From Nitrospira tepida (GTDB lineage: Bacteria; Nitrospirota; Nitrospiria; Nitrospirales; Nitrospiraceae), in NCBI RefSeq assembly GCF_947241125.1, contig NZ_OX365700.1:3628001-3692000 (forward strand): a DNA stretch of 64,000 bases. Direction: 5' to 3'. Below, piece by piece: positions 26,537 through 35,200 of the stretch (its first letter is position 1; every line of letters begins with the position of its first letter). The position numbers were made by a program, and so were the translations under genes. Below the pieces are notes generated by a model. The model searched no databases. It saw nothing but the letters and a program-made list of their open reading frames with translations, and was not told where the DNA came from.

Positions 26537-28948
26537 CTATCGACGTGGTACACCGCCAGGGTAGATAGGCCCTGATTTAACCCAGTCACCATTGATCTTT
26601 TCATCCATATGTACATGAGGACTCTCATGTGGATGCGTCTTATTAATGTGGAATTGCATTCGTTTAGTGCCATCCTCTGATAAGAATATTTTGTCTCCGT
26701 GCTGGTTCGTGATGACCCGTGGATTCTTACCCAAGAAATCTTCAGCCCTCTTTACCGCATCGTTGATTCTATCTGCAGATTTAGCCGCTCTAACGCCTAA
26801 GCCAAGCCCTGTCACACCTGGCGTCAAAGCTCCAGCGACATCTGCACCGAGGGCGAAAATGTTCTCTTCGCGGTTTTTTCGCCCATCGATTGCCAACTGG
26901 AATAAATCGTACGCAATAAATGAGAGATCAACATATGTGTCCGGGGTCAACAGTTGAATTGCTTCACCTCTCGGATCAATGCGATTCATAGGATTATTCG
27001 AAACGTACGTATAGAAGTTGGGATCACCTCCACGAAAACCAATCGGATCCTCACCCATGAACCTCTGAAATCCAGGATGGTAATACCGCGACCGATAGTA
27101 GGAGAGCCCAGTCCCATCATCCTCCCGCCCCGTGTACTGAAAGCTGTTGGTCGATGCACCGGTCTTGGTGGTCTTGCCGAACGGCTCATAGGTGTATGTG
27201 GTCTGCGCCGTCCCCGTTCCGTCGGTGAGGGCCAGCGTGCTGCCCAATACATCCGTTTGATAGAACTCATCCCCACCAGATTGCTTCCGGATAAACGGCT
27301 CATCGATGCTCAAGCTTCTGATGTAAGTGGCGGATGGCGTGGTACCAGCGAGCTCTGCTAACACGTCGGCTCCGTCGTACCAGAATCCAGTCGTCGCACT
27401 ATTGATTGTCTTGCTGGTTCTGCGTCCCAATCCGTCATACACGAAGCTCGCGGAGAGACTGGGCCCGCTGATCGCCGTGAGTCGATTGCGGGCATCCCAG
27501 GTATAGGTTTTCGTCCCATCGTTGGTAAGATTTCCATTGGCATCGAAGGTCTGTGTCACGCCATTAAACTGCGTTTGCTGGTTCGCAACATCGTAGCTGT
27601 TGGAAGACACAGCTATTGGGATGAGTGAGGCCGCCGCGTTGGCCCGGGTCAGCTTGATCCGATTGCCCGCCGCATCGTTTTGATAAGTCAATGCTTCAAT
27701 CGTGGTCGGCGTCTTGATGTGATCAATGCTGAGTAGCCGATTGGCGTTGTCGTAGCCGTAGCTCGTCACCACGCCGTTCGGATAGGTGAGTGACGTTCTT
27801 CTACCGGCATCGTCGTAGGCCAAGGTGACGGTCTGGGAACCTTGGGTGACGGTCTTGAGCCGTGAATTCTTATCGTACGTGTACGTGACATCCGTCTGAC
27901 CGGTGGCGCTCAATTTGAGCCGTCGGCCGATTTCATCGTATTCCACCGTCACCGTGCCGGGCGTCGTGGCTTCTTGCACCCGGGGATGATGCCCGTTGCT
28001 CACCGTGTCATACGTCCAGGTGATATTGCCGCCGACGGAATCGCTGACACTGGTGAGCCGTCCGATCGCATCGTAGCCAAAGGCCACGGAACTATCCGGA
28101 TAGGTGGCCCCCGTCCGGCGGTTCAAGGCATCGTAGGTGAACGTCGCTTGCTGACTCTTGCGATCCGTGAACGTGGTCAGATTGCCGTTCTTGTCATAGA
28201 CATAACTTTCCGTCCGGCTCAGCGCATCGGTCCGGGTCTTCAAGCGGTCCATCTCGTCATAGGTATAGGCCGTCGTCTGATTCTTCGCATCCGTCACAGT
28301 GAGCAGATTGCCATTGTAGTCGTAGGTGAACCGCGTGAGACCACCCATCGCATCTTGAATGGCGGTAACCCGGTTCACGTCATCGTAGCTGAAGCGGGTG
28401 AGGGCTCCCCGGGGATCGACGAGATGGGGCAGCCGCGACACCGTGTCATAGTACCGCGTCGTGACATTCCCCAGCGCATCGGTGGTCGTCGCGAGGTTGC
28501 CCACCGCGTCATAGCCGAAGCTCGTCACGTGCGTCAGCGGATCGGTGATGCTGGTCGGCTGGCCGGCCGTGTTGTATTGGATGACCGTCTGCTTATTCTC
28601 CGGATCCGTGATCGTGGTCGTCCTAGCCGTATCGTTATAGCTAAACGTCGTCACATTGGCCGGCGAGAGGGCATCCGTGATCGTGGCGAGGCGGTTATAG
28701 GTCGCTTCATAGGTGAACGTCGTGGTGTTGTTCTCAGGATCTTTAATGGTCGACACGTTCCCCATGCCGTCGTACGTAAACTCCGTCCGACGGGAGAGCG
28801 GATCCACCACGGCGGTGAGCTGGCCGAGGTCGTCGTAGGCGTAGTGGGCCTCGCTGCAATAAGACGAGTCTGTGGGTAAGATAATCCAAGCCATAGCAAA
28901 GACTGGCAGCCACCAGAGTTTAATCATATTCATATTCTTCGAGTTCAT
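26537..28948 (-). CDS. Exported RHS-repeat protein with C-terminal toxin-like tip (803 aa)
   Basis: The protein has a signal peptide (MIKLWWLPVFAMAWIILP...), about 20 RHS/YD repeats (YAYDDLGQLTAVVD, FTYDGMGN, YNTAGQPTSITDP and others) and the RHS core end FYTYVSNNPMNRIDPRGEA near residue 659. The last ~140 residues are unlike other copies: a shared linker (SFIAYDLFQLAIDGRKN...ALTPGVTGLGLGVRAAK), then a His-rich tip (ITNQHGDKIFLSEDG, QFHINKTHPHESPHVHMDE) that may be a nuclease or RNase domain. The family of the tip is not identified. The N-terminal ~660 residues nearly repeat the core of the 1393-aa RHS. A likely immunity gene follows. Confidence 0.85.
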   Translation of the reverse strand: MNSKNMNMIKLWWLPVFAMAWIILPTDSSYCSEAHYAYDDLGQLTAVVDPLSRRTEFTYDGMGNVSTIKDPENNTTTFTYEATYNRLATITDALSPANVTTFSYNDTARTTTITDPENKQTVIQYNTAGQPTSITDPLTHVTSFGYDAVGNLATTTDALGNVTTRYYDTVSRLPHLVDPRGALTRFSYDDVNRVTAIQDAMGGLTRFTYDYNGNLLTVTDAKNQTTAYTYDEMDRLKTRTDALSRTESYVYDKNGNLTTFTDRKSQQATFTYDALNRRTGATYPDSSVAFGYDAIGRLTSVSDSVGGNITWTYDTVSNGHHPRVQEATTPGTVTVEYDEIGRRLKLSATGQTDVTYTYDKNSRLKTVTQGSQTVTLAYDDAGRRTSLTYPNGVVTSYGYDNANRLLSIDHIKTPTTIEALTYQNDAAGNRIKLTRANAAASLIPIAVSSNSYDVANQQTQFNGVTQTFDANGNLTNDGTKTYTWDARNRLTAISGPSLSASFVYDGLGRRTSKTINSATTGFWYDGADVLAELAGTTPSATYIRSLSIDEPFIRKQSGGDEFYQTDVLGSTLALTDGTGTAQTTYTYEPFGKTTKTGASTNSFQYTGREDDGTGLSYYRSRYYHPGFQRFMGEDPIGFRGGDPNFYTYVSNNPMNRIDPRGEAIQLLTPDTYVDLSFIAYDLFQLAIDGRKNREENIFALGADVAGALTPGVTGLGLGVRAAKSADRINDAVKRAEDFLGKNPRVITNQHGDKIFLSEDGTKRMQFHINKTHPHESPHVHMDEKINGDWVKSGPIYPGGVPRR

Positions 28949-28956
28949 ATGATTTG

Positions 28957-29382
28957 CTATTCACCACGTATAACAATAAGTACTTCTCCGTCTCTCGCAT
29001 CAATGAGAACAGTCGCGCCTCCCCCTTTTGGTCTTCGACCTTCAATACGCTTAGGGAGATAAAAAATAGTCCAAAAGGTTCGGCCTTGCAGTTTGGCTTG
29101 GTGCTGCTTGTATTGCTCGCGCGATTCAGCTACTCCACTGTCCCTTAGAATTGACATGAACTCATCCCACCGCACGTTGCCCTTATCCACTTCCATATCA
29201 AGGTCCTGTGGGTCTAATCCCAACTTGTCGACCTCTTTGTTTGCGATCTTGATAGCTTGCTCCTTATTGACTCCGACGCAGCTCTCTGGGTCAGCATCAT
29301 AGGCCAACATCCTGACGGTGAGCAGACACGCCAGGGCGTGGGTCTGTGCAAACGTTCGTGGGATGTTCACGAATCTCTCCAT
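28957..29382 (-). CDS. Small protein, possible immunity gene (PepSY/NTF2-like pattern)
   Basis: The 141-aa protein contains NKEQAIKIANKEVDKLGLDPQDLD and ends FWTIFYLPKRIEGRRPKGGG then TVLIDARDGEVLIVIRGE. This pattern of helix, strand and a final GG-x-x-V-x-IDxxxGEV strand is seen in PepSY-like domains and in NTF2-fold immunity proteins of polymorphic toxin systems. It lies between the PH-like gene and the 803-aa RHS with gaps of 14 and 8 bp. No toxin directly upstream matches it, so it may be an immunity gene left by a lost tip. The family call is tentative. Confidence 0.5.
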   Translation of the reverse strand: MERFVNIPRTFAQTHALACLLTVRMLAYDADPESCVGVNKEQAIKIANKEVDKLGLDPQDLDMEVDKGNVRWDEFMSILRDSGVAESREQYKQHQAKLQGRTFWTIFYLPKRIEGRRPKGGGATVLIDARDGEVLIVIRGE

Positions 29383-29396
29383 CGAAACCTCTAACG

Positions 29397-29858
29397 CTAA
29401 GATGAGATTCGACCACTTTCATCTTTCCTCTTATTCCTGGTAGCGAAATTCTTTAGAACATTCCAAATGCCAAAGAACGGAGGTCCTTCCTCAATGTCCA
29501 ATGTCACGTCACCGAAATCCAACGTGCGAATGAGCAGACGACACATCTTTTGTTTATTTACCTCTCCAAATTGGGATGGCGAGACACTCAGGATAGCTGA
29601 AGATGGAATTGACTTAAGGTCCTCACGCTCGCACCAAATGACCCTATCTGTTGTGATCAGTAGCCAGTCATTCGCACTGCGAAAACTGCCAATCACTGGC
29701 ACTTCCTGATGAGTTAGACTAACCTTCTGTAAGATCACTTGCTGTTGCATGCCTTGCATTTGACTAAAAATCAGTGTGTATCTACCGATTCCGCCTTTCC
29801 GTTCAAATATGGATTTTAGTGATTTGGATCTGGATTCTTTTGTCATAACTGACCTCAC
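29397..29858 (-). CDS. Candidate immunity protein with PH-like domain
   Basis: The 153-aa protein overlaps the stop of the RHS tip at 29855 by four bases (GTGA); a Met at 29846 is the alternative start. Its middle, WLLITTDRVIWCEREDLKSI then SAILSVSPSQFGEVNK, ending in a helix (GIWNVLKNFA), looks like a bacterial pleckstrin-homology (YokE/bPH-like) domain. Such domains occur in immunity proteins. Its coupling to the tip ORF makes it the likely immunity partner of that tip. GC is low relative to the chromosome, as for the other small genes here. Confidence 0.6.
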   Translation of the reverse strand: MRSVMTKESRSKSLKSIFERKGGIGRYTLIFSQMQGMQQQVILQKVSLTHQEVPVIGSFRSANDWLLITTDRVIWCEREDLKSIPSSAILSVSPSQFGEVNKQKMCRLLIRTLDFGDVTLDIEEGPPFFGIWNVLKNFATRNKRKDESGRISS

Positions 29859-31345
29859 GGCAAGAAGGCTCTTAAGAGAATTATGTCAGCATTGATGTGA
29901 GTTAATTCGAAGCCAAGGCGCCGCGCTGCGGCCCCGCTCAAATTCGCAAGACTTTGGTTCACTATTGCACTCCCAGTGATACTTATCTGTGAAGCGCCTG
30001 TTGCGGCCGCTTCTGCTCTGAGCGCAGCAGATAGTGCCCGCAGGCCTTGCGCTCCTTCGGTTGCCCATAATCCTATTACATTTATATTGTAGGTATTCCC
30101 AACCAGTCCGGCGTTACCCCAAATCTCATAGCCAGCTACACTTCTGACTGCCCCGGTTGCTTGTGTGGCATCTGCAAGAGGGACCAAGGCCCTACTGGCC
30201 TCTGATATGGCGCCTATTCCGCGGAGAGAGTTTATTGCCGGCCCGAGGCCGCATAAAAGTCCGGCGGCAGCTCCTTTGCCACCTCCTCGGAGTGCAGCGC
30301 TGGCGGCACCGTATAGAACCTTTCTTCCACTAAGAACGTTGTCATAAATTTGCAATCCAAGGTCGAGGCCTGCTCCGAATAGAGTGGACCCAACTACACA
30401 TGCGACCGTGAAGTTACCGCTCGGATCAGTCGCGTTGATCGGATTATTTTGGACATACGCATATAGATTAGGGTCTCCACCCGAAAAACCTACTTGATCC
30501 TCCTGGATAAAGCGCTGCAATTGCGGTTGATAATATCGAGCCCTGTAGTACAGAGTCCCAGTGCCATCTTCCTCTCGCCCCGTATACTGAAACGAATTTG
30601 TTGACGCGCCATTCCTGGTGGTCTTACCAAACGGTTCTTGCGTGTAGGTCGTGCCGGATGTCCCGCTACCATCAGTCAAAGCTAGCGTACTTCCCAACGC
30701 ATCGGTCTGATAATACTCATCCCCGCTGGATTGTTTTCGAATAAATGGTTCGTCGATGGAAAGACTTCTGATATACGTGGCGGTTGGAGTACTTCCACTC
30801 AACTCGGCTAGGACGTCACCTCCGTCATACCAAAAGCCCGTTGTGCTGCTGTTGATGGTCTTGCTGGTCCTGCGTCCAAGTCCGTCGTACACGAAACTGG
30901 CGGAAAGACTTGGTCCACTGATGGCCGTCAACTGGTTCCGCGCATTCCAGGTGTAGGTCGTCGTGCCGGAGGCATCCGTGAACGACGTCAGATTGCCGTT
31001 ATTGTCGTAGACGAGGTTTGTCGAGGCGCTGTTAAAGCGCGTCTGTTCGTTGGCCGCATCGAAGGCGGTATTCGTCACTGCTTGGGGGATGAGTGACGCT
31101 GCCGCATTCGCGCGCGTGAGCTTGATGCGATTCCCCGCCGCATCGTTCTGGTACGTCAGCGCTTCGATGGTCGTCGGTGTCTTGACGTGGTTAATGCTGA
31201 GCAGTCGATTGGCGTTGTCATACCCGTAGCTGGTCACCACCCCATTCGGATAGGTCAGACCGGTTCGGCGTCCCGCATCGTCATAGGTCAAGGTCACGGT
31301 CTGCGTGCCTTGGGTCACGGTCTTGAGCCGGGAGTTCTTACTCAT
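29855..31345 (-). CDS. Orphan RHS tip with unidentified C-terminal domain (496 aa)
   Basis: The frame enters RHS core sequence at KNSRLKTVTQGTQTVTL with no signal peptide and runs through the core to YAYVQNNPINATDPSGN near residue 310. The C-terminal ~185 residues hold a Gly/Ala-rich hydrophobic stretch (GAASAALRGGGKGAAAGLLC), then a soluble tip (YEIWGNAGLVGNTYNINVIG, LSGAAARRLGFELTHI) that I do not recognise. It starts 48 bp after the stop of the preceding small gene, and its stop overlaps the next small gene (GTGA). It is a truncated head with an intact tip, so it is likely a donor or an accessory cassette rather than a complete secreted protein. Confidence 0.75.
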   Translation of the reverse strand: MSKNSRLKTVTQGTQTVTLTYDDAGRRTGLTYPNGVVTSYGYDNANRLLSINHVKTPTTIEALTYQNDAAGNRIKLTRANAAASLIPQAVTNTAFDAANEQTRFNSASTNLVYDNNGNLTSFTDASGTTTYTWNARNQLTAISGPSLSASFVYDGLGRRTSKTINSSTTGFWYDGGDVLAELSGSTPTATYIRSLSIDEPFIRKQSSGDEYYQTDALGSTLALTDGSGTSGTTYTQEPFGKTTRNGASTNSFQYTGREEDGTGTLYYRARYYQPQLQRFIQEDQVGFSGGDPNLYAYVQNNPINATDPSGNFTVACVVGSTLFGAGLDLGLQIYDNVLSGRKVLYGAASAALRGGGKGAAAGLLCGLGPAINSLRGIGAISEASRALVPLADATQATGAVRSVAGYEIWGNAGLVGNTYNINVIGLWATEGAQGLRALSAALRAEAAATGASQISITGSAIVNQSLANLSGAAARRLGFELTHINADIILLRAFLP

Positions 31346-31393
31346 ATCGATCCTTGTGCCGAGCGTTCGTTCGGATTACATCAATCTATTTCT

Positions 31394-31720
31394 TCATCCC
31401 TTACTGATTTCAGATTGAATGAGGGATTCGATGTTGTTTATTGCCTCACCAACGAGATTCCTTCCAATCTCGTCTAGATGGGTCTCGTCATGGTCCAGTA
31501 GCATGGCGTACACCTCTTCAAGGGTTGCCCATCTAGGATCAAACTGCTTTACGAACCACTCTGATTTCACAGCCAGACTCGATCGTAAAGCATCAAGATC
31601 TGCAATGACTTTCCGAAGGTCTTCAAGGTTGTTGTTTTGCATAACCTCTTTGTAACCGTTAATTGCTTGGAGCATCCGCTTGAACTGGCGTAGGTCATAT
31701 TCCTTGTCATGCTCATTCAC
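31394..31720 (-). CDS. Candidate immunity protein of the DUF4258-type RHS tip
   Basis: The 108-aa protein is acidic and almost entirely helical (LRQFKRMLQAINGYKEVMQN, LEDLRKVIADLDALRSSLA). It starts with GTG, overlapping the stop of the RHS tip gene by four bases, which implies translational coupling. Position, size and low GC mark it as the immunity partner of the DUF4258-like toxin tip. No database family is recognised. Confidence 0.6.
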   Translation of the reverse strand: MNEHDKEYDLRQFKRMLQAINGYKEVMQNNNLEDLRKVIADLDALRSSLAVKSEWFVKQFDPRWATLEEVYAMLLDHDETHLDEIGRNLVGEAINNIESLIQSEISKG

Positions 31721-33369
31721 GGTGAACCTCCTGACGGTGGCCCCGGATGTACAGTGACTACGTTCCCTGTTTTGGAATTGGTTACCGCCGTGATGTTGTT
31801 TACGGAGTCATAGTGAGTATTTGTCCCAGGATATTTCCCAGGCGAGGTAGTACCAGTGTGGATTGCATTATCAACAACCGACGGTGGTATCCCACGGCCC
31901 TGCATTTGATCCAGGGCATGGCCAGAGTAAGTGCGCCCGCCAATGGCTGCAGGAACGTTAAGGGGCTTTCCACCTGGCCCAACAACATTGATCGGGTTAC
32001 CACTCCGCCCTACTGGTATCGATGCAGGGAGATCTGGGAACTTCTTCGCCACTCGACTCGTAACACCCAATCCGGTAACAAATGGGGTAAATGCCCCGCC
32101 GATATCGAGTCCCAACGCCGCTAGGTTCGATCCGAGATGCTTTCTGCCATCGATAGCTAGCCTATAGATGTCGTAACCAATGAATCCCAAATCTGCTAGT
32201 GTATCCACGATGGCACCGGTGGAATCGGTAAGATTAGTGGGATTGTTTTTTACATAACCGTAGAGGTTTAGATCACCGCTAAAGAAATCAATAGGATCTT
32301 CACTCATGAACCGCTGCAACTTCGGATGGTAGTAGCGCGCCCTGTGATATTGGAGGCCCGTGCCATCATTTTCCCTGCCGGTAAACTGAAAGCTGTTGGT
32401 TGAGGCACCCGTTCTGGTAGTGTTCCCGAACGGTTCTTGTGTATACGTCGTGCTAGACGCCCCCGCGCCATCAGTCAATGCCAACGCTGTTCCGAGTCCA
32501 TCGGTCTGATAGAACTCATCCCCGCCCGTTTGTCTCCGAATAAACGGCTCGTCGATGCTTAAGCTTCTGATGTAGGTTGCCGTCGGTGTGCCACCGGAGA
32601 GTTCCGCAAGCACATCAGCTCCGTCATACCAAAACCCTGTCGTCGTGCTGTTGATCGTCTTGCTGGTCCTGCGTCCCAACCCGTCATAGACGAAGCTTGC
32701 TGACAGACTCGGACCACTGATCGCGGTGAGCTGGTTCCGTGCATTCCACGTGTACGTCGTGGTCCCGGAGGTATCGGTGAAGGAGGTCAGATTGCCATTG
32801 CTATCGTAGACCAGGTTTGTGGAGGCACTGTTGAAGCGCGTCTGTTCGTTGGCGGCGTCGAACGCCGTGTTGCTGACCGCCTGCGGAATCAGCGAGGCCG
32901 CGGCATTGGCGCGGGTGAGTTTGATACGGTTCCCGGCCGCATCGTTCTGGTACGTCAGCGCTTCGATGGTCGTCGGTGTCTTGACGTGGTTAATGCTGAG
33001 CAGTCGATTGGCGTTGTCATACCCGTAGCTGGTCACCACCCCATTCGGATAGGTCAGACCGGTTCGGCGTCCCGCATCGTCATACGCGAGTGTGACGGTC
33101 TGTGCTCCTTGCGCCACGGTCTTGAGCCGGGAGTTCTTGTCATAGGTGTACGTCACATCCGTCTGCCCAGTCGCGCTCAATTTCACCCGCCGCCCGATTT
33201 CATCGTATTCCACCGTCACCGTGCCGGGCGTGGTGGTTTCTTGCACGCGTGGGTGATGGCCGCTGCTCACGGTGTCATACGTCCAGGTAATATTACCGCC
33301 GACGGAAGCCACTCGGAACTCCATTTTTCCGCCGGTCAATTCACTGGATGTACGAATTCCGTTTATCAT
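31717..33369 (-). CDS. Orphan RHS tip with DUF4258-like toxin domain (550 aa)
   Basis: The start ATG at 33369 overlaps the stop of the preceding membrane-protein gene (ATGA). After ~25 unrelated residues the frame joins RHS core at VGGNITWTYDTVSSGHHPRV and runs to the core end near residue 385. A linker shared with the 803-aa RHS follows (IGYDIYRLAIDGRKH, FVTGLGVTSRVAK). The last ~75 residues, RTYSGHALDQMQGRGIPPSV then HYDSVNNITAVTNSKTGNVV, match the DUF4258 pattern (H-A-x-x-Q-M-x-x-R-G-I plus a strand pair), a domain placed with RelE/BECR-like RNases. It lacks a signal peptide and most of the RHS cage. Confidence 0.75.
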   Translation of the reverse strand: MINGIRTSSELTGGKMEFRVASVGGNITWTYDTVSSGHHPRVQETTTPGTVTVEYDEIGRRVKLSATGQTDVTYTYDKNSRLKTVAQGAQTVTLAYDDAGRRTGLTYPNGVVTSYGYDNANRLLSINHVKTPTTIEALTYQNDAAGNRIKLTRANAAASLIPQAVSNTAFDAANEQTRFNSASTNLVYDSNGNLTSFTDTSGTTTYTWNARNQLTAISGPSLSASFVYDGLGRRTSKTINSTTTGFWYDGADVLAELSGGTPTATYIRSLSIDEPFIRRQTGGDEFYQTDGLGTALALTDGAGASSTTYTQEPFGNTTRTGASTNSFQFTGRENDGTGLQYHRARYYHPKLQRFMSEDPIDFFSGDLNLYGYVKNNPTNLTDSTGAIVDTLADLGFIGYDIYRLAIDGRKHLGSNLAALGLDIGGAFTPFVTGLGVTSRVAKKFPDLPASIPVGRSGNPINVVGPGGKPLNVPAAIGGRTYSGHALDQMQGRGIPPSVVDNAIHTGTTSPGKYPGTNTHYDSVNNITAVTNSKTGNVVTVHPGPPSGGSP

Positions 33370-33596
33370 CGTGTGCGATCTCCCTTGCCATGAACAAAGA
33401 CCATGCAAATCCCGAGGCAGAAACCGATTACTATTGACACAGGAATTATGGCAGCCTTCTGTCTGTCGGTTAACCAAGGCATTAGAAATGACAGCGCGTA
33501 CGACAGCACTCCGATGATGCCACCGAATATGCCACCAAAGAACGCGCTGATAATGATATCGACTAACAAGCGACGCATTTTCTCCTTGACTTTCAT
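33366..33596 (-). CDS. Two-helix membrane protein, candidate immunity protein
   Basis: The 76-aa protein has two hydrophobic segments (IIISAFFGGIFGGIIGVLSY and AIIPVSIVIGFCLGICMVFV) flanked by basic residues. Its ATG overlaps the stop of the RHS tip at 33593 (ATGA), and its own stop overlaps the start of the next RHS tip (ATGA at 33366-33369). The RHS tip before it is a hydrophobic glycine-zipper protein, so an inner-membrane immunity protein against a membrane-damaging effector makes sense. This role is inference from position and topology. Confidence 0.65.
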   Translation of the reverse strand: MKVKEKMRRLLVDIIISAFFGGIFGGIIGVLSYALSFLMPWLTDRQKAAIIPVSIVIGFCLGICMVFVHGKGDRTR

Positions 33597-35125
33597 TGAT
33601 TAAGATTAGAGATAAAATTTGATATCAAGTTCCCCGAAAGCGTGCCTACGGTTGGCAAGCTTGCCAAATTGGGAGGCGCGAAAAAGGCTGTAGAAGTTAG
33701 GTAGGACGTAAGCAATCTCGTCGCTTGGGAAGCATTATTCAAAGCTGATGCGGCGAGTGTATTCCTCAGCGTGTTATATCCTCCTTGGATTAAGTTTCCA
33801 GCTGTGGCCCCGGCTCCTCCGAAGGCAGCACTCATGAGTGCACTATTAAGGACACTTGCCTGCTGTGCTCTGCATGAACGTAGAAGATTTTGAGTAGCGG
33901 TCATGCCAGCGCCGATGACTCCACTTCCGAGCGTATTGGCGACGATGTTGGCACCAACCGAAAGACCCTGGGTGATGGTTCCTAAGCCACCGCCCAAAAA
34001 TCCAGAAGCGGCCGCGAAGCCCACTTGCTCTATATCGATGGTAGCCCAATTCCCGCCATTCATTAAAAGTTGACTCGAGATGTTAAGCGCGGCACCCATT
34101 CCAGCACCAACCAAGCACCAAGGACAGTTTCCTGTTGGATCGGTGTATCTCGTAGGACTGTTCGCTGCGTAGGTATAAAGGTTGAGCCCTCCCGCCAGAC
34201 CATAAGGGTCTTCAGCAAGAAATCGGTTCTGATTTGCCAAATAATACCGTGCTCGGTAGTAATACAGACCCGTCCCATCATTCTCCCTGCCGGTAAACTG
34301 AAAAGCGTTGGTTGACGTGCCAGTCTTGGTCGTCTTGCCAAACGGCTCTTGGGTGTACGTCGTGTTCGAAGTTCCGGAGCCGTCCGTTAACGCTAACGTG
34401 CTGCCCAGCGCATCTAACTGATAGAACTCATCTCCTCCGGATTGCTTTCGAATGAATGGCTCATCGATGCTCAAGCTTCTGATGTAAGTGGCGGATGGCG
34501 TGGTACCAGCGAGCTCTGCTAACACGTCGGCTCCGTCGTACCAGAATCCAGTCGTCGCACTATTGATTGTCTTGCTGGTTCTGCGTCCCAATCCGTCATA
34601 CACGAAGCTGGCGGAGAGACTGGGCCCGCTGATCGCGGTGAGCTGGTTCCGCGCATTCCAGGTGTAGGTCGTCGTGCCGGAGGCATCCGTGAAGGAGGTG
34701 AGGTTCCCGTTGTTGTCATAGACAAGGTTCGTCGAGGCGCTGTTAAAGCGGGTCTGTTCGTTGGCCGCATCGAAGGCGGTATTCGTCACTGCTTGGGGGA
34801 TGAGTGACGCTGCCGCATTCGCGCGAGTGAGCTTGATTCGGTTCCCGGCGGCATCGTTTTGATAGGTCAAGGCTTCAATGGTGGTCGGCGTTTTGATGTG
34901 GTTAATGCTGAGCAGCCGATTGGCGTTGTCATACGCGTAGCTGGTCACCACCCCATTCGGATAGGTCAGGCCGGTTCGGCGTCCCGCATCGTCATAGGCC
35001 AAGGTCACGGTCTGCGTGCCTTGGGTCACGGTCTTGAGCCGGGAGTTCTTATCATAGGTGTACGTGACATCCGTTTGGCCCGTGGCGCTGAGCTTCACCC
35101 GTCGCCCGATCTCGTCGTATTCCAC
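33593..35125 (-). pseudogene. Orphan RHS tip with glycine-zipper domain, 3' part (split by IS21)
   Basis: The 510 codons from 35125 (EYDEIGRRVKLSATGQ...) continue the frame that ends at 37374 on the other side of the insertion sequence. The core ends at YTDPTGN near residue 328. The remaining ~180 residues (AGMGAALNISSQLLMNGG, FAAASGFLGGGLGTITQGLS, GSGVIGAGMTATQN) are Gly/Ala-rich with GxxxG spacing and no charged catalytic cluster, as in membrane-inserting or pore-forming tips. The insertion cut the gene inside the repeat region. The 3' part might still be translated from a chance start, but the intact product is lost. Confidence 0.75.
34643..35125. repeat. RHS core block identical to the main RHS gene
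   Basis: Read side by side, these 483 bp appear identical to 39283-39765 within the 1393-aa RHS gene. The identity resumes beyond the insertion sequence (37374-37795 against 39761-40182), so before the insertion about 900 bp were shared without a difference I could see. Flanking parts of the same genes differ at many third positions, which points to recent duplication or gene conversion. Confidence 0.8.
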
Positions 35126-35178
35126 TGTCAGCGGTCATCCAATAATCCCCAGGTGTGGTCATTGAATTTTCCCCACCC
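35126..35178. repeat. Left terminal inverted repeat of the IS21 element
   Basis: 53 bp that pair with 37321-37373; by eye 41 of 53 positions match. Shared blocks include TGTCA, GGTCA, TCCCCAG, TGGTCAT and CCCCACCC. Extended, internally repeated ends of this kind are usual in the IS21 family. Confidence 0.85.
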
Positions 35179-35200
35179 TCCTAACTGAAGGAGGAGGGAG

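Noticed and set aside
29855-31345. Orphan RHS at 29855 as a complete RHS toxin gene
   Set aside because: It lacks a signal peptide and most of the repeat cage, entering the core in mid-repeat, so it is better described as a headless tip.
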